A stretch of 7,028 nucleotides of DNA from Verrucomicrobia bacterium UBA6354. Its GTDB lineage: Bacteria; Verrucomicrobiota; Kiritimatiellia; RFP12; UBA1067. The position numbers and the translations under genes were made by a program. This document shows positions 1 to 5,480 of the stretch, one piece after another. Under the pieces are notes generated by a model. It worked only from the letters and a program-made list of their open reading frames with translations. It was not told the origin of the DNA and did not search any database. The stretch lies in the NCBI GenBank assembly GCA_002440145.1, contig DJRS01000083.1, forward strand, positions 1 through 7,028, in the 5' to 3' direction. Numbering within the stretch: position 1 is the stretch's first letter; every line of letters begins with the position of its first letter.

Positions 1-77
1 TGACGGCAAGGCAGAACGCACCGGAAGCGGTCAAGCGGCTGTTTCACAAAAAGGAAGTCCGTTATGCCGCCGACTGA
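1..77 (+). CDS. C-terminal end of an unidentified upstream gene (partial)
   Basis: The frame beginning at position 3 is open from the window edge to a TGA at 75-77. It gives about 24 residues ending in RLFHKKEVRYAAD. The mix of charged and hydrophobic residues and the codon choice look like a genuine protein tail, and a stem-loop follows about 40 bases after the stop. The fragment is too short to assign a family. A second frame (from position 2) is also open across this stretch and runs on to 349, but its translation is low-complexity and unlike a protein, so I prefer the short tail. Confidence 0.4.
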   Translation, partial: TARQNAPEAVKRLFHKKEVRYAAD

Positions 78-118
78 TACTAACATTTACCCTGGCCAGC
101 ACAATAACTGTTCAGGGA

Positions 119-160
119 ATGCAGGAAATGCCCCCCCCTGTTCCGGCGGGCATTCTGCAT
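119..160. repeat. Compound inverted repeat after the upstream gene
   Basis: An outer stem pairs ATGCAG (119-124) with CTGCAT (155-160). An inner stem pairs AATGCCC (127-133) with GGGCATT (148-154), leaving a two-base bulge at 125-126 and a 14-base loop that contains most of an 8-C run. It sits about 40 bases after the likely stop at 77 and could end that transcript, but no U tract follows on the plus strand, so a standard intrinsic terminator is not supported. Confidence 0.5.
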
Positions 161-434
161 ATTCACGCCACAGTTGATATCTCACACGTAGACGGAACGC
201 AGGGGACCGCCGCAGTTTGTCCTCTGCGCCTCTCGGCGTTCATCCAGGTTCGTTTTCGCGTCTTTCTTTCTCGCCTTCATCCCCAAAAGGCTTTTTTGTC
301 TAAAAGACACCTCACCCGCTGCCCCGGGTCAGTCTCATTTCTGCCTTAGGTTCTCCCGACCCGATACGCGGCTATTGTCTGGTTGCTCGCGTACGGCGAC
401 ACCCATGTCCGCGGCCCCCCCCCTTTTTGTCCGT

Positions 435-463
435 GAGGCTTCGGCGAATCCAGCCGAAGCCTC
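435..463. repeat. Perfect 11-bp stem hairpin with 7-base loop
   Basis: GAGGCTTCGGC (435-445) is exactly complementary to GCCGAAGCCTC (453-463), with loop GAATCCA. This is the strongest simple hairpin in the window. No T-rich tract follows it in either direction, so it is not a textbook intrinsic terminator. A 9-C/5-T run lies just upstream (415-428) and an extended -10-like sequence just downstream (471-479). It could be a Rho-independent terminator lacking a U tract, a protein-binding site or a dispersed element. Confidence 0.6.
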
Positions 464-470
464 TGGAATT

Positions 471-479
471 TGCTATATT
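471..479 (+). promoter_or_regulatory. Possible extended -10 promoter
   Basis: The sequence TGCTATATT fits an extended -10 element (TG, one base, then a TATAAT-like hexamer at 474-479). There is no good -35 at the expected distance, which falls inside the 435-463 hairpin. Transcription would start near 486, overlapping the purine-rich ribosome-site-like sequence at 482-496. Weak evidence by itself. Confidence 0.25.
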
Positions 480-496
480 ATAAGGAGAAGGGAAAG

Positions 497-574
497 ATGA
501 TCCTGGGCAACTGGGAAATGATGGAGGAGGTGGGGACGACATCCTCTATTTTGCGTCTCGTCTTTCCGTTTTAA
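497..574 (+). CDS. Possible 25-residue small ORF, unknown
   Basis: ATG at 497 is preceded by AAGGAG (482-487) and by a closer GAAGGGAAAG, and reads 25 codons to TAA at 572-574. The product begins MILGNWEMMEEV and ends in a hydrophobic VFPF. I do not recognise it. An extended -10-like element lies just upstream, but it would put the transcript start on top of the Shine-Dalgarno-like sequence. The purine-rich run before the start resembles that before the ATG ATG at 6949. A chance ORF is at least as likely as a real small protein. Confidence 0.18.
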   Translation: MILGNWEMMEEVGTTSSILRLVFPF

Positions 575-754
575 CGTGCAGTTTTCGACGGGCGTCCCGA
601 TTTTCTGTGCACTTGCGGCCTGATTTGCGTCCTAATGTTTCCTGCCGTTCGTCCTATTCTTCTTGCCAGACGGAACGTTCCACTCATGTCCGTTTGCTTC
701 CGCGCGACGACCGGGTAGGGCGGCGGACGCGTCTCGTGGGCACGCCGTGTCCAA

Positions 755-922
755 GGGACCGCGGTCCCAGTATCCTAAGACCGCGGTCCTAGCACCAAGA
801 GACCGCGGTCCTAGCACCAAGAGACCGCGGTCTCTACACCAAAAGACCGCGGTCCTAGCACCAAAAGACCGCGGTCTCTGCACCAAAAGACCGCGGTCTC
901 TGTACCAAAAGACCGCGGTCTC
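755..922. repeat. Tandem array of eight palindromes, 22-bp period
   Basis: The 10-bp palindrome GACCGCGGTC occurs eight times, starting at 757, 779, 801, 823, 845, 867, 889 and 911, always exactly 22 bp apart. All eight cores are identical. The 12-bp linkers vary around two versions, CTAGCACCAAGA and TCTGCACCAAAA; the first linker (767-778) is the most divergent. Some copies extend the dyad: 755-768 is a 14-bp palindrome and 820-835 a 16-bp one. Because 22 is not a multiple of 3, every frame cycles through the array, which explains open frames with a 22-residue repeat on both strands. Those frames are not genes. Confidence 0.95.
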
Positions 923-1060
923 TTGAAGTTCTGTTGCGCATCCGGCACAGTTGGGGTAGTCTATCCCCTGCAGTCCATCCTTCGGACCGGTCGCCAGCCG
1001 CGGGGAATGGCCCTATAGAGAGAGAACCTATAATAGGATGGCGGATGGAACCTGAAGTAT

Positions 1061-1078
1061 TCCGCCGCGCGCGGCGGA
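1061..1078. repeat. 18-bp perfect palindrome
   Basis: TCCGCCGCGCGCGGCGGA is its own reverse complement with no spacer. Its pure CG alternation at the centre and lack of loop make it more like a DNA-level site or a replication-slippage product than an RNA hairpin. No gene is adjacent. Confidence 0.6.
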
Positions 1079-1120
1079 TCGTCCGCGCGGGCGAACCCTG
1101 AGCCACTCGCCCGGACGGGT

Positions 1121-1145
1121 TTCCCGGGGTATCTGAGACCGGGAA
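1121..1145. repeat. Inverted repeat with 7-bp arms
   Basis: TTCCCGG (1121-1127) pairs with CCGGGAA (1139-1145) across an 11-base loop. An alternative folding pairs TTCCC with GGGAA outside and GGT with ACC inside. It lacks a T tract and has no evident partner gene. It may be one of the dispersed structured elements of this intergenic region. Confidence 0.35.
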
Positions 1146-1468
1146 TCGGATGTCTGCATTCCGGTAGGGCATGCTTTTCCTTCTGTTTTAACCTGTTTTG
1201 TGAAAACGGCAAATCCATTTCTCCCTTTGAAAACAAAGAACGCCGCCCCGATTCCGGCCTTTCGATTGTGATTTTCAGGGTAATGGAAGGGCGCTTGTCC
1301 CGGCAAAACCGCGTCTGTCCCGCCGATTGCGTTTCGATGTTTCTTTGGTCGGCAGGGCGGAGCTGAACCTGGTCTGCGGGGGTGCGCACGATTCAGATGG
1401 CGTCATAATTCCTCTCCATGCTCTTCCGCAAATGACCTTCCTTCCTGTGCAACCTGTTTAATCATGTC

Positions 1469-1497
1469 TTGAAAGAGACGGAATTATATTGTAAACT
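1469..1497 (+). promoter_or_regulatory. Sigma70-like promoter of the mannosidase operon
   Basis: A -35-like TTGAAA (1469-1474) is followed after 17 bp by TAAACT (1492-1497) as a -10-like hexamer, predicting a transcript start near 1504 and a leader of about 33 bases. The surrounding 1480-1500 stretch is distinctly AT-rich against GC-rich flanks. TATATT (1485-1490) is an alternative -10 but has a poorer -35. The pentamer TATTG is repeated at 1487 and 1497, one helical turn apart, and could belong to an operator. Confidence 0.5.
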
Positions 1498-1536
1498 ATT
1501 GGCCATGGATATTCTTGCGAAAATGAAAGGAGAGGA

Positions 1537-3870
1537 ATGATGGCGCCACTTTTGATGGCGGCGCTGCTTTCGCTGAACGGGAGCTGGCGGCTCGACTGTT
1601 TTCCGCAGCCGGACGAGGCGGCGGTGCGCACATTGCCGTTGCCGTCCGGACTGGACGTGCGCACGGTCCCGGCGGAGGTCCCGGGGAATTGCGAAATGGA
1701 CCTCGTGCGCGCCGGTGTTCTGCCGCCGCCGGAGATCGGTCTCAATGCGCGCGCCTTCCGGTCCTGCGAGGGGTATCAGTGGCTCTATACGAAAACGTTC
1801 GAGGCGCCAAACCTTCCTTCCGGCGGACGTGCGCTTCTCGTCTTTGACGGAATCGACACCTTGGCGGATATTTTCATGAACGGCGAGAAGATCGGCGAGG
1901 CGGACAACATGTTCATTCCGCACCGTTTCGACATTACGCCGAAGATGAGGCGCGGGACAAACACGTTGCAGGTTCTTCTGCGCAGCGTGCTGCTGGACGC
2001 GAAAACGAAGACTCTGGGCGAACTGGGCTGGACGATGTGCGGCGGCGCGGAGGGCGAACCCTACCGCAAGGCCGGGCACATGGGCGGATGGGACATCTTT
2101 CCGCGCCTGTTCGTTTCGGGGTTGTGGCGGGACGTGCGTCTCGAACTGCAAGGGCCGGTGCGGATCGACCAGACAAGCTGGATCGTGAAATCGATCGACC
2201 GGTCCGCGCGCCGCGCGGAGCTTGTCGGCTCCTGCCGGATAGACATGCCGTTCGCCGAACTGGACAAAGCCCGTGTGACGGTCGGACTGCGCCGCGACGG
2301 CAAGCCCGCCGCGCGGCAGACCTTCCCGGCGCGGCACTTTCAGCAGGCGTTCAGGCTGTCCGTCGCCGACGCCGAATTCTGGTGGCCGCGCGGATTCGGC
2401 GAACCCGCCTTGTACGAAGCGTTTGTCGAAGTCGCCGGCTCCGATGGCGCGTGCCTCGCGCGCCGCACGGAACGCATCGGGCTCCGGACGGTCGAACTGG
2501 TGCGGGACGACGTGTACGGAAAGGAGCGTCCGGGGCAGTTTCTGTTCAAAGTGAACGGCGAACCCGTCTTCATCCGCGGGGCAAACTGGGTTCCGACGGA
2601 CGCGATTCCCTCGCGGCAAAAAGACCGCTTGATCGAGACGCTCGAGATGTTCCGCGATTTGAACTGCAACATGATCCGCGTCTGGGGCGGCGGCGTCTAC
2701 GAACCGGAGGCTTTTTTCGATTGGTGCGACGCGAACGGCGTCCTGGTCTGGCAGGACTTCATGACGGGGTGCTCCATGTTCCCGTTCGACCCGGATTACC
2801 AGCGCCGGACGCGCGTCGAAGCCCTGGAGACCGTCCTCGCGTTCCGCAACCATCCTTCGCTTGCCCTGTGGAGCGGCAACAACGAAAACGACGTGGCGCC
2901 GCGCTGGCGGCTGGGCGGGGCGAAAACGATTTTGTGGGACCCCGGCCGCGACGTCACCAGCCGCGTGACGCTCCCCGCCGTGGTGCGCGAGTTCGACGCG
3001 ACGCGCCCGTACCTGCCCAGTTCGCCCTATCTCTCGCCCGATGTCGTCGCCGGGCTGGCCAAGCCGAGCGAGAACCATCTTTGGGGGGCGCGCGCCTACT
3101 ACAAAACGGACTACTACACCAATTCGCCCTGCTGGTTCGCGAGCGAAATGGGCTATCACGGCTGCCCCAACCGCGAATCGCTCGAGCGGATGATGACGAA
3201 AGACAACGTCTATCCGTGGACGAAGGTGACCGGCACGGATCCCTGGAAGGACTACCATTGGAACGAGGAATGGCAGTTCAAGGCGTCTGATCCGTGGCTG
3301 GACGGATTCGGCTTCCGGCGCAATTCGCTCATGACAAACCAGCTGAAGATCATGTTCGGCGCCGTGCCGACGGACCTGGACGATTTCATTCTCGCTTCCC
3401 AGATTGTCCAGGCCGAGGCGATGAAGACTTTTGTCGAGTTGTTCCGTTCGCTGAAGTTCACGCGCAAGAACGGGTTGATCTGGTGGAACATGCGGGATGG
3501 CTGGCCGCAGATCTCCGATGCGGTCGTCGACTGGTACGGCGGCAAAAAACGGGCCTACCGGACCATCCGAAACGTCCAACGCGATCAGCTCGTGATGGTG
3601 CGCGACGATCGCAGGGTCGTCGCCGTAAACGACACGCTCGAGCCTGTGGCGGGCAAGGCGACGGTCACGGACCGGGCGAGCGGCAAGACGCTTCTCGAGA
3701 CGGCATACACGGTCCCGGCCAACGGCACGCGCGAAATAGGAACGGTGGACTGGTCGGGGCAAGGCATGCTCGACATCGTCTACGAGCAGGCGGGCGAAAA
3801 GCAAGCCAACTGGTTCCTCTACGGCGAACCGCCTTTCGACTTCAAGGAGGTGGCGGAATGGATGAAGTGA
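1537..3870 (+). CDS. Glycoside hydrolase family 2 beta-mannosidase
   Basis: This 777-residue protein has the GH2 layout: an N-terminal jelly-roll sugar-binding domain (about 13-205, starting LNGSW), an immunoglobulin-like domain (about 210-320) and a TIM-barrel catalytic domain (about 325-680). The mannosidase-type signatures are RGANWVPTDAIPSR (348-361 region), RVWGGGVYEPEAFFDWCD (381-398) and WSGNNE (445-450), whose final Glu450 is the expected acid/base. Glu537 in SEMGYHG is the expected nucleophile. It should cleave non-reducing terminal beta-mannose from short mannosides. AAAGGAG (1526-1532) lies 4 bases before the ATG at 1537 and 7 before the adjacent in-frame ATG at 1540, so the second may be the true start. 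The first 12 residues are hydrophobic, but the fold's LNGSW begins immediately after them, leaving no room for a cleaved signal, so a cytoplasmic location is likely. It is somewhat shorter than many family members, with a brief C-terminal region after the barrel. Confidence 0.95.
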   Translation: MMAPLLMAALLSLNGSWRLDCFPQPDEAAVRTLPLPSGLDVRTVPAEVPGNCEMDLVRAGVLPPPEIGLNARAFRSCEGYQWLYTKTFEAPNLPSGGRALLVFDGIDTLADIFMNGEKIGEADNMFIPHRFDITPKMRRGTNTLQVLLRSVLLDAKTKTLGELGWTMCGGAEGEPYRKAGHMGGWDIFPRLFVSGLWRDVRLELQGPVRIDQTSWIVKSIDRSARRAELVGSCRIDMPFAELDKARVTVGLRRDGKPAARQTFPARHFQQAFRLSVADAEFWWPRGFGEPALYEAFVEVAGSDGACLARRTERIGLRTVELVRDDVYGKERPGQFLFKVNGEPVFIRGANWVPTDAIPSRQKDRLIETLEMFRDLNCNMIRVWGGGVYEPEAFFDWCDANGVLVWQDFMTGCSMFPFDPDYQRRTRVEALETVLAFRNHPSLALWSGNNENDVAPRWRLGGAKTILWDPGRDVTSRVTLPAVVREFDATRPYLPSSPYLSPDVVAGLAKPSENHLWGARAYYKTDYYTNSPCWFASEMGYHGCPNRESLERMMTKDNVYPWTKVTGTDPWKDYHWNEEWQFKASDPWLDGFGFRRNSLMTNQLKIMFGAVPTDLDDFILASQIVQAEAMKTFVELFRSLKFTRKNGLIWWNMRDGWPQISDAVVDWYGGKKRAYRTIRNVQRDQLVMVRDDRRVVAVNDTLEPVAGKATVTDRASGKTLLETAYTVPANGTREIGTVDWSGQGMLDIVYEQAGEKQANWFLYGEPPFDFKEVAEWMK
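3844..3850 (+). promoter_or_regulatory. Strong Shine-Dalgarno inside the mannosidase gene, for the ROK gene
   Basis: AAGGAGG sits 7 bases before the ATG at 3858 and within the last codons of the mannosidase gene. It fixes the kinase start, which otherwise lies in a frame open from far upstream. With the 13-bp gene overlap it implies translational coupling with additional independent initiation. Confidence 0.8.
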
Positions 3871-4823
3871 GCGTCCGGATCGGCGTCGACATAGGCGGCA
3901 CGAAGTGCGCCCTGTCGTGCGGCGCCTGCACGGCCGGCGCCATTGAGATTCTGCATCGCGAGGAATTCGAGACGCGCGGCCTCCCGTGGCGTCAGGTCCT
4001 GGCCGAGTATGCGCGGCGCATTGCGCGGCTGCCGGCGTTCCGGGAGGGACGGCCGGCGTCTGTCGGCGTCAGCTGCGGCGGTCCGCTTGATTCTCGGCGC
4101 GGCATGGTCCTTTCGCCTCCGAATCTGCCGGGATGGGACCGCGTCCCGGTCGTGGAGTATTTCGCGGAACGGTTCGACATTCCCGTGCGCCTGCAGAACG
4201 ACGCCAACGCCTGCGCGTACGCCGAATGGAAGTTCGGCGCCGGACGCGGCACGCGGAACATGGTGTTCATGACATTCGGCACGGGACTGGGCGCCGGGCT
4301 CATCCTCGACGGACGCCTCTACACGGGCACGAACGACAATGCGGGCGAAATCGGCCACATCCGCCTGGCGGAGACCGGTCCCGCCGGATACGGCAAGGCT
4401 GGCAGCGCGGAGGGGTTCTGCTCGGGCGCCGGCCTGGTCAAGCTCGCCCGTTTGCGCGCAGCCGAACGGGGGATGCGATTGCCGGACGACTTCAGCGCGC
4501 GCGACCTTTTCGCCCGGGTGGATGCGGGGGACGCGTTCTGCCTTTCCGTTTTCGCGGAGTCCGCGCGGCATCTGGCGACGATACTGGCGTATACGATCGA
4601 CATCCTCAATCCGGAGATGATTGTGCTGGGCGGCGTGTTCATGCGGCAGTCCGCCCGTTTTCTGCGCGAGATCGCCCCCTTGGTGGAGCGCGAGGCGCTG
4701 GCGGCTTCACGGAGCGTTTGCCGCATCGTCCCCGCCGGACTGTCCGAGAACGTGGGCGATTACGCCGCGCTTGCCGTCGCCGGGATGGAAGAACAGGATG
4801 GAAAACGAGATGAATGCGATTGA
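3858..4823 (+). CDS. ROK-family sugar kinase lacking the zinc-binding cysteines
   Basis: The start at 3858 gives 321 residues and is fixed by AAGGAGG seven bases upstream and by the phosphate-binding DIGGTK at residues 11-16 directly after it. Other ROK marks are QNDANACAYAE (113-123) with the catalytic Asp115, the phosphate-2 loop GTGLGAG (141-147), GEIGH (163-167) and VLGGV (256-260). The ROK zinc motif CxCGxxGCxE is replaced at 176-185 by AGYGKAGSAE: the glycines and glutamate remain but all three cysteines are gone. The family phosphorylates hexoses and N-acetylhexosamines at the 6-hydroxyl with ATP. Next to a beta-mannosidase, mannose is the best guess for the substrate. A glucokinase or N-acetylhexosamine kinase role cannot be excluded. 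The gene overlaps the mannosidase by 13 bp and the isomerase by 14 or 26 bp. Confidence 0.93.
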   Translation: MDEVSVRIGVDIGGTKCALSCGACTAGAIEILHREEFETRGLPWRQVLAEYARRIARLPAFREGRPASVGVSCGGPLDSRRGMVLSPPNLPGWDRVPVVEYFAERFDIPVRLQNDANACAYAEWKFGAGRGTRNMVFMTFGTGLGAGLILDGRLYTGTNDNAGEIGHIRLAETGPAGYGKAGSAEGFCSGAGLVKLARLRAAERGMRLPDDFSARDLFARVDAGDAFCLSVFAESARHLATILAYTIDILNPEMIVLGGVFMRQSARFLREIAPLVEREALAASRSVCRIVPAGLSENVGDYAALAVAGMEEQDGKRDECD

Positions 4824-5415
4824 AGAACTTCTCGCGCGGTATCCGCAACTGGAAGTCTGCGCGGCGGAAATCGCCGCCGCCGCGGACGCGCTGTCGGACT
4901 GCTTCCGCGGCGACGGCAAGGTTCTCGTGTGCGGGAACGGCGGCAGCGCGGCCGACGCGGAGCACATCGTGGGCGAGCTCATGAAGAAATTCCGCAAGCC
5001 CCGCCCGGTCGCGGAAGAGATCGCCGCCAAGCTCCCGCCGGAACTGGCGGCTCGTCTGGAGGGCGCCCTGCCGGCGATTTCGCTTGTCTCCATGAGCGGA
5101 TTGCTGACGGCGTTCGCGAACGACGTGGCGTGGGAGGCGGCGTTCGCCCAGCAGGTTCTCGGACTGGGTGGCGCGGACGACGTGTTGATGGCGCTCTCGA
5201 CAAGCGGCGACAGCATGAATTGCATGCACGCCGCGCGCGTCGCCCGCGCCAAGGGAATGCGCGTCATAGCTTTGACGGGGGCGAGGGGCGGAAGCCTTGC
5301 GGCGCTGGCGGATGTGGCGATACGCGTGCCGGCGAACGAGACTTTCAAGGTGCAGGAACTCCATCTGCCGGTTTACCACGCCTTGTGCGCCTATGTGGAG
5401 GACTGCCTGTTTTGA
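4798..5415 (+). CDS. GmhA-like SIS-domain phosphosugar isomerase
   Basis: A 205-residue SIS-fold protein. CGNGGSAADAEH (45-56) and STSGDS (134-139) form the sugar-phosphate binding loops. The metal or catalytic residues of sedoheptulose-7-phosphate isomerase GmhA have counterparts: His56 and Glu60 (HIVGE), Gln186 and His194 (QELHLPVYH, the same eight-residue spacing). It is longer than typical GmhA because of an Ala/Pro/Glu-rich segment at about 66-92 between the first helix and the LPAISL strand. Family chemistry is aldose-ketose phosphate isomerisation. No other heptose-pathway gene is present, and the neighbours suggest it acts on the hexose phosphate made by the kinase. GGAAG (4787-4791) precedes ATG 4798 by 6 bases; ATG 4810 (201 residues) is an alternative start. 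Both overlap the end of the kinase gene, which implies coupled translation. Confidence 0.92.
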   Translation: MENEMNAIEELLARYPQLEVCAAEIAAAADALSDCFRGDGKVLVCGNGGSAADAEHIVGELMKKFRKPRPVAEEIAAKLPPELAARLEGALPAISLVSMSGLLTAFANDVAWEAAFAQQVLGLGGADDVLMALSTSGDSMNCMHAARVARAKGMRVIALTGARGGSLAALADVAIRVPANETFKVQELHLPVYHALCAYVEDCLF

Positions 5416-5426
5416 TCGCTCTGCCA

Positions 5427-5454
5427 TTGCAATCCCGGTTTTTTCAGGTACAAT
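5427..5454 (+). promoter_or_regulatory. Sigma70-like promoter of the regulator gene
   Basis: TTGCAA (5427-5432) and TACAAT (5449-5454) are separated by 16 bp, both close to consensus, predicting a start near 5461. AAAGGAG (5465-5471) then lies 9 bases before the ATG at 5481. The -35 hexamer is embedded in the palindrome ATTGCAAT (5426-5433), a possible operator for autoregulation. The regulator can thus be expressed separately from the upstream operon. Confidence 0.6.
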
Positions 5455-5480
5455 AGACGCGTCGAAAGGAGCCTAGCCTA

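Larger units (their letters stand above)
78..1536. other. Long gene-poor intergenic region rich in palindromes
   Basis: No frame on either strand gives a protein I recognise, and none of the longer open frames has a convincing start site. The stretch holds a compound hairpin near 119-160, C runs at 131-138 (8 C) and 415-423 (9 C followed by 5 T), an 11-bp-stem hairpin at 435-463, a possible 25-residue ORF at 497-574, the 22-bp palindrome array at 755-922, an 18-bp perfect palindrome at 1061-1078 and an inverted repeat at 1121-1145. The promoter of the mannosidase operon lies at its right end. It is unusually long compared with the overlapping genes that follow. Confidence 0.7.

Noticed and set aside
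755..922. CRISPR array
   Set aside because: The repeat core is only 10 bp, the linkers are 12 bp and semi-conserved, not unique, and no cas gene is present.
632..926. Open frames on both strands across the palindrome array, with a 22-residue protein repeat
   Set aside because: The protein repeat is a direct result of a 22-bp DNA repeat read in three cycling frames; both strands are open for the same reason, and there is no ribosome site or known domain.
961..1389. A 142-codon minus-strand frame in the left intergenic region
   Set aside because: It needs a GTG start without a Shine-Dalgarno, has low-complexity composition, resembles no family and crosses the 18-bp palindrome.
2037..3290. A 417-codon plus-strand frame inside the mannosidase gene
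   Set aside because: Extremely Arg-rich translation with no family resemblance; it overlaps the proven GH2 frame throughout.
1462..3804. A 780-codon open frame on the minus strand antisense to the mannosidase
   Set aside because: Its translation is Arg/His/Pro/Val-rich without any recognisable motif and mirrors the codon bias of the GC-rich GH2 gene, which has complete catalytic signatures. It is a shadow frame.
4798..5415. Assignment of the SIS gene as gmhA of the heptose/LPS pathway
   Set aside because: The metal ligands fit, but the protein has an extra segment, no hld or gmhB gene is near, and the operon context is sugar catabolism, so I did not give the symbol.
5416..5450. Terminator after the SIS gene
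   Set aside because: There is a six-T run at 5439-5444 but no adequate stem before it; the T run lies in the spacer of the regulator's promoter.
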